From Sulfurimonas sp. HSL3-1 (GTDB taxonomy: Bacteria > Campylobacterota > Campylobacteria > Campylobacterales > Sulfurimonadaceae): a DNA stretch of 64,000 nucleotides. The DNA lies in the NCBI RefSeq assembly GCF_039645995.1, contig NZ_CP147920.1:496001-560000 (forward strand), read 5' to 3'. Positions within the stretch are counted from its first letter, which is position 1, and every line of letters begins with the position of its first letter. Both the position numbers and the translations under genes were made by a program. Below the pieces are notes generated by a model. It was not told where the DNA came from. It was given only the letters and a program-made list of their open reading frames with translations, and made no database searches. Shown here in pieces: positions 7,897 to 16,802 of the stretch.

Positions 7897-8724
7897 ATGC
7901 CGATTATGAAAAAACTCACAGTAGCAATGATCGGTGACGTTGTCGGGCGGCCGGGACGGTCGATGATCAAGCAGCACCTGCCGCGGCTCAAAAAGGAGCA
8001 CGGCATCGACTTCGTCGTGGCCAACTACGAGAACGCCAGCCACGGCTTCGGGCTGACGGCCAAGAACGCCGACGAGCTTCTTGCAGCCGGTGTGGACGTT
8101 ATGACCGGGGGCAACCACAGCTTCGACAAGAAAGAGATCATCCCCCTTTTTGAAAAGCTGCCGCTGTTGCGTCCGCACAACTACCCCGAGGCGATGCCGG
8201 GCAAAGGCACAGGCATGTACGAGGTGAACGGCGTCAAAGTCGGGGTACTCAATGTCATGGGCTACTACGCCATGCCGATGGTCGACAACCCCTTCATCTG
8301 CGCGCAGAAGAGCGTCGAGGCGCTGCGGCGCGAGGGGGCCGAGGTCATCCTCGTCGACATGCACGCCGAGGCGACGAGCGAGAAAAGGGCGCTGCTGATG
8401 ATGCTGCGGGGCCACGTCAGCGCCATCATCGGTACCCATACCCACGTGGCGACGGACGACCTGCAGATTGACGGCGGCACGGGCTACGTCACGGACCTTG
8501 GCCTCAGCGGCTGCCGCGACAACGTTATCGGGATGGACCCCAAGATCCCGCTGCAGCGTTTCCTCACAGGCCTTCCCGGCCACTTTAACGTCCCGGAGAA
8601 GTGTAAAAAGATTTTGCAGACCGCCGTGTTCGAGCTGGACGAGAAGGGGCGCTGCGTAAGCGCCAAGAAGATCAAGACCTTCGACGACGGGCGCGAGATC
8701 ATCACCGATGCCTGGGAAGTCTAG
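7897..8724 (+). CDS. YmdB-family metallophosphoesterase (TIGR00282 type)
   Basis: The 275-residue protein has the metal-binding signatures of the YmdB/DR1281 family: GDVVGRPG near the N-terminus, NYENASHG, GGNHSFDKK, and GTHTHVATDD near residue 180. Members are two-metal phosphodiesterases; the Bacillus enzyme hydrolyses cyclic nucleotides and affects stress and biofilm choices. Neither possible start (7897 or the ATG at 7906) has a strong ribosome site. It is transcribed away from the defence island, with about 140 bases between. A cyclic-nucleotide esterase beside a nucleotide-signalling island is probably coincidence, because this gene has the base composition of the host chromosome. Confidence 0.88.
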   Translation: MPIMKKLTVAMIGDVVGRPGRSMIKQHLPRLKKEHGIDFVVANYENASHGFGLTAKNADELLAAGVDVMTGGNHSFDKKEIIPLFEKLPLLRPHNYPEAMPGKGTGMYEVNGVKVGVLNVMGYYAMPMVDNPFICAQKSVEALRREGAEVILVDMHAEATSEKRALLMMLRGHVSAIIGTHTHVATDDLQIDGGTGYVTDLGLSGCRDNVIGMDPKIPLQRFLTGLPGHFNVPEKCKKILQTAVFELDEKGRCVSAKKIKTFDDGREIITDAWEV

Positions 8725-8960
8725 CGTAGCGCAGGCACGCGCTTTTTGATTAATGGCGGACGCTCTCCGCAACGATGAGGTCACCCAAAGACGGTGACCG
8801 TCTTTCTTTCCACAACTATTACCTCTAAACCCCCACCGTAACGGCCCGACTGTTCTCGTCTTCTCCCTGCTGCTGTCAAGCGATCGACGCTGCACTTTTC
8901 CCTTTCTAAGGCCAAAACAGTTATAGTAAATTTCATATTTTTCAATTGGGGATCACATTA

Positions 8961-11138
8961 ATGAAAATATTTGTTTCGGCGCTTCTTCTACTTATGACGT
9001 CCTCGCTTTTGGGCAGCGGGATCGAAACGATGATGAAAACGTTCAAACCGACGGCACAGGAGATCGAGTCGGGGGCCGCCATTATCAAGAGAGAGTGGCA
9101 TGTCGTGCTCGATGAAAAGAACCGTGCCCATGAGACAATTCACTATGTGATCGCCGTTTTGAATGACGAAGCCGCCGTTGACTACAGCCAGTTCACTTTC
9201 GCGCACAACGCTTTTTACGAGCAGCAGCAGCTCGATTTTGCCGTGGCCTATACGCCTGATGGCAAAAAGAAGAGCGTGCACAAAGATGCCATCCAGATCA
9301 AGAGTTCGAACAGAGCCAGTTCGTATGACGATACGAAACTGCTGCAGTTCTCGATGCCTTCTGTCACTGCCGGATCGTTTATCGAGCTGCAGCTGAGTTC
9401 GGAACAGCTCCATTCGCCACTGCCCGGGGAGTGGACCGGCAAAAGTTATTTCTACCGCTGGCATGCGAACGGCGATATGCGCAAAGTGCGTTTTGACCCG
9501 ATACGGGAAAACACCGTCACGGTCGATACCCCGGAGGGGGCAAGCCTCTACTACAAGCTGCACAATGCCACAACCGCGCCGGAGATCCGGATAGAGGGCG
9601 GCCGGACCGTCTACACGTGGACAAAAAAAGATCTGCCCCGGATCAAGGCGGAAAACGGGACGGCCGTCTCCTATAATGAGATCATGCCCTGGCTGAGCCT
9701 GTCTACCCTTGCAAAATGGCACCGGGTTTCGGACGTGATGTACGGCGAGTATGCCAAGGCCTCGGAACCCTCCGACGCGATCCGAGAACGCGCGCTGCAA
9801 GTGACGGAAAAGGCCGCCTCGGACGAAGCGAAGATCAAAGCGCTCTACTACTACATGGACAAAAACATCAAATACATTTTTGCCCACCTGGGACGCGGGG
9901 GGTTGGTCCCGCACCGTTCCGGGGAGATCATGAACCAGATGTACGGGGACTGCAAAGACCAGGCGACCCTGCTGGTCTCGATGCTGAAGGCCGTGGGTAT
10001 CGAAGCCTACCCGGCACTGGTCAATGCGGCGGAAGAGATCGTCACCCCCGATCGTCTGCCGAACCTTCAACTGTTCAACCATGTCATCGTCTACGTCCCG
10101 AAGTATGAGATGTGGATCGATACGACCGGCACGCATTTCACCTTTCCCGGCATCGCCTGGAGCCTCGGCAATAAAGTGGCCTTTGTCCTCAACGGCAGCG
10201 GCGGCCGGTTCAGAACGATTCCCGAACGTTTCAATACCTCCGATGCCAGGATCGCCGTCGATTTCAGTGACGACGGCAGCTATTACGGCGGGAAAATCCG
10301 TATGGATCTGTCCGGGGCGGCCAGTCAGTTCTATAAATCCGTGATCGCCTTCTCGCAAGATCCGGAAGAGACCCTGCTGCAGCAGTTCAAGAGTCTGTTC
10401 GGCGCGGCTGCCGTGGTCAGCAACCTGAAGTACGAGGGTGCGGAAGACCCGAAAAAAGAGGTGTCGTTCTCCTTTGAGGTCAAAGGGGTGGAGCAGATCC
10501 CGGACGACAAAAGAGAGTATGCTGCGCTTTTTTACGGGTTTATCCGCCTGTTGGCGCTGCGCGATGTCCCGCAAGAGCAGCAGCGCACCTACGGGCTGGA
10601 TTTGGGCGCGCGTTCGACTCTGCAGATGCGTATGCACTGCAAGCCCGGCAGCAAGGCGTTCAACGAGTGGCGCTTTGTCAAGCTGCCGTCGTCGTACAAA
10701 GGCAAATTCTTCGAGTATGGGTTTGCGCACAAAGCCTCGGATGACGGGATGGTCATCGAGGAGCGTTTTGCCGTCAATCAGCGAAAGATCTACCCCGAGG
10801 CGTATGCCGACTTCTATCAGCAGTCGCTGACACTGCACCAGGGGATGCTGTGGTATCTGCGCTATACCAAGGACGAGCGCAAAGCGGCCGAAGCGCAGAT
10901 GAAGGCGAAACTGGATGAGAACAGCACTCTCGATAGCATGCATGCCCTTGCCGAGCACTACCTTGACAGTGCCGAGTACGACAAAGCCAAAGCGCTGCTT
11001 GAAAGCGCGGTCGCGAAGGGCACCGCGCAGGGGAGGACCTACTACCTTTACGGGCTGGTACTGGGCTACAGTTCCGAATTCGAAAGCTCGTCCGAAGCGT
11101 TCAAGAAAGCCAAAGCGCTCGGGTATCAACCGGAATAG
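8961..11138 (+). CDS. Exported DUF3857 and transglutaminase-like protein
   Basis: A signal peptide (MKIFVSALLLLMTSSLLGSG) leads a 725-residue protein. An N-terminal DUF3857 beta domain (about 45-215) is followed by a transglutaminase-like fold around residues 265-400 with the triad visible: Cys in GDCKDQATLL, His in FNHVIVYV, Asp in WIDTTG. A beta-rich region and TPR-like helices (YYLYGLVLGYSS) end it. Such proteins act in the periplasm; their substrates are not known. The ATG at 8961 is preferred over a TTG at 8946 because it gives a clean signal peptide. The next gene, a TPR lipoprotein, starts nine bases after the stop, so they form an operon. Confidence 0.85.
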   Translation: MKIFVSALLLLMTSSLLGSGIETMMKTFKPTAQEIESGAAIIKREWHVVLDEKNRAHETIHYVIAVLNDEAAVDYSQFTFAHNAFYEQQQLDFAVAYTPDGKKKSVHKDAIQIKSSNRASSYDDTKLLQFSMPSVTAGSFIELQLSSEQLHSPLPGEWTGKSYFYRWHANGDMRKVRFDPIRENTVTVDTPEGASLYYKLHNATTAPEIRIEGGRTVYTWTKKDLPRIKAENGTAVSYNEIMPWLSLSTLAKWHRVSDVMYGEYAKASEPSDAIRERALQVTEKAASDEAKIKALYYYMDKNIKYIFAHLGRGGLVPHRSGEIMNQMYGDCKDQATLLVSMLKAVGIEAYPALVNAAEEIVTPDRLPNLQLFNHVIVYVPKYEMWIDTTGTHFTFPGIAWSLGNKVAFVLNGSGGRFRTIPERFNTSDARIAVDFSDDGSYYGGKIRMDLSGAASQFYKSVIAFSQDPEETLLQQFKSLFGAAAVVSNLKYEGAEDPKKEVSFSFEVKGVEQIPDDKREYAALFYGFIRLLALRDVPQEQQRTYGLDLGARSTLQMRMHCKPGSKAFNEWRFVKLPSSYKGKFFEYGFAHKASDDGMVIEERFAVNQRKIYPEAYADFYQQSLTLHQGMLWYLRYTKDERKAAEAQMKAKLDENSTLDSMHALAEHYLDSAEYDKAKALLESAVAKGTAQGRTYYLYGLVLGYSSEFESSSEAFKKAKALGYQPE

Positions 11139-11147
11139 GAGGGAGTG

Positions 11148-12506
11148 ATGAAGTTGAAGATTTTCGCAGGGGTTTTGACGGCCCTCATCGTCGCGGGGTG
11201 CGCACCGATGGAGACGCCCGTTTCCAAAGAGCTGAAACAGCAGATCGAACATGATAAGAACAATGCGATGCTGCAGGCAGGGTTGGCCGAAGAGTACTAT
11301 CGTCAGTTCATGGAGGACCGCCGCCGGGTATCTTCCCTTCTCGAGGCCAAAAAGACGATTCTGAAGGCCGAGGCGCTGGAACCGGACAGTCTGCGGATCA
11401 AAAAACTCGCCTATTTGATCATCAAGGATTATGCGCTCGGCTTTCGGGATCGGGAGATGTTCGATGAACTGTACCGGCGGTTCCCCGAGCTCAAAAGCGC
11501 CGGGGTCAAAGTCTACCCTCCCTCCTTTATCAAAGCGGTGACACTGGACAGGAACGGCGACGAGAAGGAGATAGTCCGCCTCTACACCCAGGCGATCCGC
11601 GAGGAGCCCGATTTCATGGGATCATACGCGCTCCTGGCGGAGTTCTACAACTACAAGGAGCACTACGATCTTGCAATCGATACGGCCAAGCGCGCCATCA
11701 AAAAGGTGCCGGAGTATGCGGACATGCATGCCACACTCGCCGAGGCCTACTATTGGAAGGTCGCCGAACTTGAAGACCAAAAGGAGTGCGGCGCCGGGAA
11801 CGCCGCACTGAACCAGAAAGTATTGGATTCTGCGGCACAGGCGATACGTTTGGACCATAAAGCGTTTGCGGAGCCGATGAACGTCCTGATGCTGCAATCC
11901 TACGAACGTCTGGGACAGAGGGAACTGGCACTGTTCCTGGCCGACAAAGTGCTCAAGGCCGATGACAATATCGGCCTCTATGCGCAAACCCTCCAGATCA
12001 ACGGCAAACTGAAAGCGTCCATGGCGCTGCTGCAAGAGCAGCAAGAAGAGGATGCTTTCCACAGCCAGTTGAAGGGAATGGGGTATTTTATGCAGCAAGA
12101 TTGGAAACGGGCAATAGAAGAATACGAACGCTACTTTGAGAGTGAGGACGACGAGCTGGATTACACGGACTACGTCTACTACCTCTCGGCGCTGCGTATG
12201 GACGGGCAGACGGCGAAACTGGACAAGACGTTGAAGACCCTCCGCGACAGGAGCTTCGAAGGCCGCTGGCAGGAGACGGTTATCAAGTTCATGCTGGGGG
12301 AACGCTCCAAAGAGGAGCTGATAGAGGCTTCGGAAAACCGCTGCAGCACGACGGAAGCCATGTTTGTCCTCGGGATGGACGCGCTGGCGCGAAAGCAGCG
12401 GGACGAAGCCATAGGGTATTTTCACGAGCTGCAGGCACAGAAAGTCTATTCGTATTGTGAATATGCCGTGGCTACCTACTTCCTGGAAAACGGGCTGGAA
12501 GGCTAG
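11148..12506 (+). CDS. TPR-rich lipoprotein
   Basis: The 452-residue product begins with a lipoprotein signal ending in the lipobox LIVAGC, so it should be lipid-anchored. Behind it, helical repeats of TPR type cover most of the length, for example around GSYALLAEFYNYKEHYDLAI and ADMHATLAEAYYW, and a last pair near the C-terminus. No enzyme motif is seen, so a scaffold or docking role beside the transglutaminase-like neighbour is likely. The ATG at 11148 has AGGAGG five bases ahead; the GTG one codon earlier is too close to it. It converges on the alcohol dehydrogenase gene with only nine bases between stops. Confidence 0.82.
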   Translation: MKLKIFAGVLTALIVAGCAPMETPVSKELKQQIEHDKNNAMLQAGLAEEYYRQFMEDRRRVSSLLEAKKTILKAEALEPDSLRIKKLAYLIIKDYALGFRDREMFDELYRRFPELKSAGVKVYPPSFIKAVTLDRNGDEKEIVRLYTQAIREEPDFMGSYALLAEFYNYKEHYDLAIDTAKRAIKKVPEYADMHATLAEAYYWKVAELEDQKECGAGNAALNQKVLDSAAQAIRLDHKAFAEPMNVLMLQSYERLGQRELALFLADKVLKADDNIGLYAQTLQINGKLKASMALLQEQQEEDAFHSQLKGMGYFMQQDWKRAIEEYERYFESEDDELDYTDYVYYLSALRMDGQTAKLDKTLKTLRDRSFEGRWQETVIKFMLGERSKEELIEASENRCSTTEAMFVLGMDALARKQRDEAIGYFHELQAQKVYSYCEYAVATYFLENGLEG

Positions 12507-12515
12507 TCGGGCGCG

Positions 12516-13664
12516 TTAGAGCGCCAGTTTGAGGATCGTTCTGAGAACGTCCTCGGTGTAGGTGTCGGCCAGGCCGAACATCTTGGCATTCGCCGCGGCG
12601 TTTTCGACGATGGCGTCGATGTCACTCTCTTTGATCGAGAACTGCGACAGCTTTGTCGGCGTGCCGACCTTGTCGAACCACTGCTCCAGCGCTTCGATCC
12701 CCTCCATGGCAGTTGATTTTCCGAAAAGATTCTTTGCAAACCGTTCGAACTGGGCTTCGTTCTGCTTATGGTACCACTTCATCCATGCCGGCATGATGAC
12801 CGAGAGGCCGGCGCCGTGGGCGACGTTGAAGAGCGCCGAGAGGCTGTGCTCGATCATGTGGTTGGGGAAGCTGTAGCCCGCGACGCCGAGGGTGGTCGTG
12901 CCGTTGAGCGCCTGCGTCGCCGCCCAGGCGAACTCGCCGCGGGCGTCGTAGTCGTCCGGGTCGGCCAGCAGTGTCTCCGTCGTGCTCATGACGGTGGAGA
13001 TGTTCGCCTCGATGTACTTGGCGATGATGTCGGGGTGATACGAGGCGGTAAAGTACCCCTCGATGGAGTGGGCGATGATGTCCGCGGCGGAGTAGACGAG
13101 GTACTCTTTGGAGACGGACTTCTGCAGCTCCGGGTTGACGACGGAGACTTTCGGGTAGACATGGGGCGAGGCGATGGAGAATTTCTGCTGCGTTTTCTCG
13201 TTGGTGACGACGGCGTAGGTGTTCATCTCGCTCCCCGTCGCGGCGAGGGTGATGATGTCAAAGACCGGCAGCGCTTTTTCGATGACGCTTTTGCCGATAA
13301 AGAAGTCCCAGACGTCACCGTCGTAGAGGCTGCCCGCCGCGATGGCCTTGGAACTGTCCAAAACGGAACCGCCGCCGACGCTGAGGATGGCCCCGACGCC
13401 TTCGGCTTTGGCCGCCTCGACCCCTTCGTACACCTTCGAGAGCAGCGGGTTGCTGACGATGCCGCCCAGTTCGACGTACTCGATATTGTTCGCTTTCAGG
13501 CTGGCGACGACGGTGTCGAAGAGGCCGTCTTTTTTGATGCGGTCACTGCCGAAGGTGAGGAGCACCTTACTGACGCCCGCCGCGGCGATGTGGTCGCCGA
13601 TGGCTTTTTCTTTGTCTCTTCCGAATTCGATCTTGGTGGGGTTATGGTAAGTAAAATCTCTCAT
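12516..13664 (-). CDS. Iron-containing alcohol dehydrogenase (butanol dehydrogenase/YqhD type)
   Basis: The 382-residue protein is full length for group III alcohol dehydrogenases, which reduce aldehydes with NADH or NADPH. The nucleotide-binding GVGAILSVGGGSVLDSSKA segment lies near residue 90. The metal-site stretch shows ADIIAHSIEGYF and later NHMIEHSLSALFNVAHGAGL, giving the Asp and three His ligands. It starts MRDFTYHNPTKIEFG, the usual opening of the BdhA/YqhD branch. It is monocistronic, with its own leader of about 130 bases before it. Substrate cannot be told; detoxification of short aldehydes is the common role. Confidence 0.9.
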   Translation of the reverse strand: MRDFTYHNPTKIEFGRDKEKAIGDHIAAAGVSKVLLTFGSDRIKKDGLFDTVVASLKANNIEYVELGGIVSNPLLSKVYEGVEAAKAEGVGAILSVGGGSVLDSSKAIAAGSLYDGDVWDFFIGKSVIEKALPVFDIITLAATGSEMNTYAVVTNEKTQQKFSIASPHVYPKVSVVNPELQKSVSKEYLVYSAADIIAHSIEGYFTASYHPDIIAKYIEANISTVMSTTETLLADPDDYDARGEFAWAATQALNGTTTLGVAGYSFPNHMIEHSLSALFNVAHGAGLSVIMPAWMKWYHKQNEAQFERFAKNLFGKSTAMEGIEALEQWFDKVGTPTKLSQFSIKESDIDAIVENAAANAKMFGLADTYTEDVLRTILKLAL

Positions 13665-13800
13665 ATTGTTCTCCTGGATGCTTTTGGATAATTATAGGGG
13701 GATTTGCGTTTACGCGGTAGAACGATGCTATGCGGGAGTTGCCTGATTCTCCAAGCGTTTCATAAATGTGACGGATTTGTGAAGGTGAGAGGGGGAAGGG

Positions 13801-13824
13801 GGCGGGACGCGCGGGGCGCCCGCC
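13801..13824 (-). terminator. GC-rich hairpin after soxZ
   Basis: On the minus strand the stem GGCGGG/CCCGCC with a 12-base loop follows the soxZ stop by about eight bases and is followed by a pyrimidine-rich run (CCCTTCCCCCTCTC). It is a plausible but not classical terminator. Confidence 0.42.
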
Positions 13825-13831
13825 TCAATAA

Positions 13832-14137
13832 TTATTTGATTTTGGCTTTGGAACTCTTGGTGTTGCCCTTGAGGTCAACCCAAGTCATAACGAGTTCGTC
13901 ACCCTTTTTGAAGTCGCCTTTGAACGCGAACTTGAAGATCGGGTTCTTGGAGAGGAACTGGCTGACAGAAGCGTCAAGAACAGTCGCCGCGCCGACTTTG
14001 GCGTCGATGTGTGTGATGAAGTTCGCGTTGTTGCGGTCGCCGGTTTTCTTCTCAGCGATATCGTATGTCCACATGTCGTGCTTCGCCATCGCTTTTACAG
14101 AAACAACATTACCTTTGAGTTTTGCTTTGATTCTCAT
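13832..14137 (-). CDS. soxZ: Sulfur-oxidation carrier subunit SoxZ
   Basis: SoxZ pairs with SoxY to form the periplasmic carrier on which thiosulfate sulfur is bound and oxidised. This 101-residue protein has the family's immunoglobulin-like strands, the opening MRIKAKLKGNVVSVKAM and the end region DELVMTWVDLKGN. It has no signal peptide, as expected, since SoxZ is carried out of the cell together with SoxY. It follows soxY by 41 bases on the same strand, so both are co-expressed. No soxX, A, B, C or D lies nearby, which makes this a stand-alone carrier pair. Confidence 0.93.
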   Translation of the reverse strand: MRIKAKLKGNVVSVKAMAKHDMWTYDIAEKKTGDRNNANFITHIDAKVGAATVLDASVSQFLSKNPIFKFAFKGDFKKGDELVMTWVDLKGNTKSSKAKIK

Positions 14138-14178
14138 GATATTACCTTTCTATTTTCGTTTTCTATAGGCGAAGGCGA

Positions 14179-14631
14179 TCAGCCCTCACAACCACCGAGT
14201 GCAACGTCGAGTGTTTTGGAGCCGCTGTAGAGCTTGCCGTCGTTACCCTGTACGACTGCTGTGATCGTACCGGAAGCTTTCATCTTGATCTTGATGGAGA
14301 AGTCGATGATGCTGTACTCGTTGAGGTCGTAAACGATAACCGCAGATTCCGGGTTGACGTTCTGAACGATCATAACGGATTTTGCAGCGATGTCAGACTT
14401 GACATCAACCGGAACCGCACCACCGTTGCTTGCAACGTCCGGAGCGACGACTGTAACGCCTTCAGCGACAGTTGCTGTTGTGCCGTACATCGCTTTGAGG
14501 GCGTCGTCGACAGTTTTTGCTGTCCAAACTGTCGGCTTGGATTTACGGAAATCTTCCGCCAGGACGCTTGCCGGTACGGCAGCGAGGGCACAGGCGCCGG
14601 CAGCCATGGAGAGGAATGTTCTTCTTTGCAT
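14179..14631 (-). CDS. soxY: Sulfur-oxidation carrier subunit SoxY (Tat-exported)
   Basis: SoxY holds the sulfur intermediate on a cysteine at the end of a flexible C-terminal arm. The 150-residue product starts MQRRTFLSMAAGACALAAVP, a twin-arginine signal, and ends LGGCEG. The usual arm is GGCGG, so the cysteine is kept but the following Gly is Glu. Between them lies the SoxY fold with conserved SIIDFSIKIKMKASG. AAAGGATAAC precedes the ATG. It is first in a soxY-soxZ pair, downstream of a DUF302 lipoprotein gene on the same strand. It probably accepts sulfur from Sox enzymes encoded elsewhere. Confidence 0.93.
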   Translation of the reverse strand: MQRRTFLSMAAGACALAAVPASVLAEDFRKSKPTVWTAKTVDDALKAMYGTTATVAEGVTVVAPDVASNGGAVPVDVKSDIAAKSVMIVQNVNPESAVIVYDLNEYSIIDFSIKIKMKASGTITAVVQGNDGKLYSGSKTLDVALGGCEG

Positions 14632-14766
14632 AGGGTTATCCTTTGGTTCGAGATCTATATTGCTCTAACGGAGCATGATGTAATCACAGTGTTAATGTAG
14701 CGTACAAATGTGAATTGATTGTGAACACCGCGGCGTCGGAGGGTGCCGCAGTGCAAAGGGGGTAAA

Positions 14767-15354
14767 TTAGAAGTCGCCGATCGCCGCGCGAGCCGGGATC
14801 TCATCCATCGCCTTTTTGACGGAGAGGGCCATCTTCAGCATATCTTCGGGCAGCTCGTAACCGCCGTGGATCGCCAGGGTCATGTCCATGCTAACGAGCC
14901 AGCGGTCGCCGTTGCCGTACTCGACGAGCATGATGCGGCACGGCATGAACCCGCCGTAGTAGCGTGAATGGTTGAGGAAGACCTTCGCGATCGGCAGGCT
15001 GCACAGGGAGAAGATGCGCGCGTGCTTGACCTCTTCGGGTGCCGCGTCGTCTTTGGTGTACATTTTGATGTCGCCGGTAACGCGCATGTTGTACTCTTCC
15101 GCGAGGGACTTGATCGTCTCTGCGACGTCGTCATTCGGAATGTCGGCGTTGACCAGCCACTCCTGCATCATGGCACGTGCAGGGTCGCCGTACTCGACAA
15201 CCTTCGTGAACATGTTGTCATAGGCTTCCATGGCGTTGTCGTCAAGCTTGTGCTGACCCGTGACGGCAGTCCAGCCCATGTGCATCGTAGAACAGCCGCT
15301 CATCAGCATTGTGAGGGCAACCGCGAACAGTGAAGTCATCAGACCTTTTATCAT
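14767..15354 (-). CDS. DUF302-domain lipoprotein
   Basis: A lipoprotein signal with lipobox LMSGC anchors this 195-residue protein. The rest matches the DUF302 layout: a first strand-helix half, then ARIFSLCSLPIAKVFLNHSR and a final strand pair with MPCRIMLVEYGNGDRWLV. DUF302 proteins are common near sulfur-oxidation genes; their biochemical task is not settled. Two cysteines (in SLCSL and MPCRI) could bind a ligand. It lies upstream of soxY on the same strand with about 135 bases between and may be part of the same transcript. Its start is divergent from an AraC-type regulator. Confidence 0.8.
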   Translation of the reverse strand: MIKGLMTSLFAVALTMLMSGCSTMHMGWTAVTGQHKLDDNAMEAYDNMFTKVVEYGDPARAMMQEWLVNADIPNDDVAETIKSLAEEYNMRVTGDIKMYTKDDAAPEEVKHARIFSLCSLPIAKVFLNHSRYYGGFMPCRIMLVEYGNGDRWLVSMDMTLAIHGGYELPEDMLKMALSVKKAMDEIPARAAIGDF

Positions 15355-15465
15355 TACGTTTCCTTCAATAAAGTTTTCACTATGAATAATAGTCTATTTA
15401 TTAATGGATTTGAATGGGTAAATCTACGAAAATGTTGCCTAATTGTACAAAAGGAGCTTTCAACC

Positions 15466-16335
15466 ATGAAGGAAAAACTCATCGAGGCGCTTTTCAAAAA
15501 GTATGATTTCGAGCATGAAGTGGGGGTAAAACCCACCTATATCGAGAAGGTCAAACTGCTTAAAAGCGACCATTATGAGCACGGCAAGGAGCTCCTCTAC
15601 AACCGCGGCATTTTCCTTATTGCCAGCGGACAGAACCGGGGGATCATCGACGACGAGCAGGTGACATTGGGCAGCGGCCAGTACGTCATCATCGCCACCG
15701 TCCACCCCGCCGAATGCAAGACGTTCCTCTTCGACAAGGTGATGAAAGGGGTCTACATCGACCTGGACCTGCAGCGGCTGCAGAAGATCCACTCGTTGAT
15801 GGAGAAGCAGCCACCGGCCGACCCTTTTAAAACGCCTAAGAACGTCGTCACCGGCACGATGAACGAGGAGATCGAGTCCGCTTTCAACCGGCTGATGAAG
15901 ATTCTGCTCGACCCCCAGGAATCCAAGATCCTCGGCGACAATGTGCTGGACGAACTCTACTACCGCATCATCAATACGAGTGCGGGGGAGCACCTGCTGC
16001 AGCTCTGCTGCCAGCTCACCCACTTTTCAAGGATCTCGACGATTGTCGACGAGGTGCAGAACGAACTAGACCAGGAGATCAACATCGACGATCTGGCGCA
16101 GCGGGCCAATATGCGCAAGGCGAATTTCCATAAAAAATTCAAAGAGATCTACAACGACTCGCCGATCCAGTACATCAAGAAGATCCGGCTGAATAAGGCG
16201 CGCCAGTACATCATGTTCGACAAGATGAAGATCTCGGACGCCGCGTCCAGGGTGGGCTACGAAAGCCCCGCCCAGTTCAGCCGCGAATTCAAAAGCCACT
16301 TCGGTTTCCCGCCCTCGGAGCTGAAAAACCAGTGA
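15466..16335 (+). CDS. AraC-family transcription regulator
   Basis: The 289-residue protein has an N-terminal ligand domain (about 1-180) and a C-terminal pair of helix-turn-helix units: IDDLAQRANMRKANFHKKFK and the signature ISDAASRVGYESPAQFSREF near the end. I choose the ATG at 15466 because AAAGGAGC precedes it; an earlier in-frame ATG at 15382 has no such site. It is divergent from the DUF302-soxYZ genes (gap about 110 bases), so it is a candidate regulator of them. The N-terminal half resembles the AraC_N type seen in regulators of oxidoreductase genes. The effector is unknown. Confidence 0.88.
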   Translation: MKEKLIEALFKKYDFEHEVGVKPTYIEKVKLLKSDHYEHGKELLYNRGIFLIASGQNRGIIDDEQVTLGSGQYVIIATVHPAECKTFLFDKVMKGVYIDLDLQRLQKIHSLMEKQPPADPFKTPKNVVTGTMNEEIESAFNRLMKILLDPQESKILGDNVLDELYYRIINTSAGEHLLQLCCQLTHFSRISTIVDEVQNELDQEINIDDLAQRANMRKANFHKKFKEIYNDSPIQYIKKIRLNKARQYIMFDKMKISDAASRVGYESPAQFSREFKSHFGFPPSELKNQ

Positions 16336-16356
16336 GGGCAGGGGGGTCGTCGCGGC

Positions 16357-16776
16357 TTACTCTGCCGCTTCGACCGTGATGACCCCGGACATCGTTTCAA
16401 TATACCCGCCGCCTTCGACGGCATGCCCCAGCTCGTACAGCCCGCTTGCCTTTCCGAAATCCTTGTAGAACATGACGACGTCGCCCCAGGGAGCGTAGTA
16501 GGCAAGGGTGCCCGCTTTAGCTTCCGCCAGGGGCGTGTTGTCCGTTGAGAGTTTCTTCGGGGGGTAGAAGATCTTTTCGTTGCTGCCGTACTCCTCTACT
16601 TCGATGGTGAGGGGGAGTTGGGCGTAGAGGGCCTTCGCGGCGGGGGAGTCGTTGAGTTGAAAGAGGGTGGTGTTTCCGTTGGCGTGGACGCTGATCTGCA
16701 TGAGGTTACCTCCGTCGCGGGCGGCCAGAGGCAGGGTGAAGAGCGCTATGAAGATCATCATGAATAGTGCCTTCAT
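16357..16776 (-). CDS. Exported cyclophilin-like fold protein
   Basis: The 139-residue product begins with a signal peptide (MKALFMMIFIALFTLPLAAR) and then shows the pattern of the bacterial cyclophilin-like domain: QISVHANGNTTLFQLNDS, the KIFYPPKKLS segment, and GDVVMFYKDFG. Some members come with flavin or reductase genes; none has a proven activity that I can name. The ATG at 16776 is preceded by GGAGG, while the longer frame to 16851 lacks one. It lies 26 bases downstream of a flavoprotein gene on the same strand, so the two are probably one transcript. Confidence 0.7.
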   Translation of the reverse strand: MKALFMMIFIALFTLPLAARDGGNLMQISVHANGNTTLFQLNDSPAAKALYAQLPLTIEVEEYGSNEKIFYPPKKLSTDNTPLAEAKAGTLAYYAPWGDVVMFYKDFGKASGLYELGHAVEGGGYIETMSGVITVEAAE

Positions 16777-16802
16777 GTCTTGCCCCCCTCCGACGCAGCT
16801 GT

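Noticed and set aside
7822-8895. 357-codon open frame on the minus strand opposite the ymdB-type gene
   Set aside because: It mirrors a clear enzyme gene on the other strand, has no family motifs and starts in a non-coding gap; long antisense frames are expected in GC-rich codon use.
8988-11252. 754-codon open frame opposite the DUF3857 protein
   Set aside because: Antisense shadow of a gene with signal peptide and catalytic triad; the reverse product is rich in Arg, Val, Gly and has no recognisable domain.
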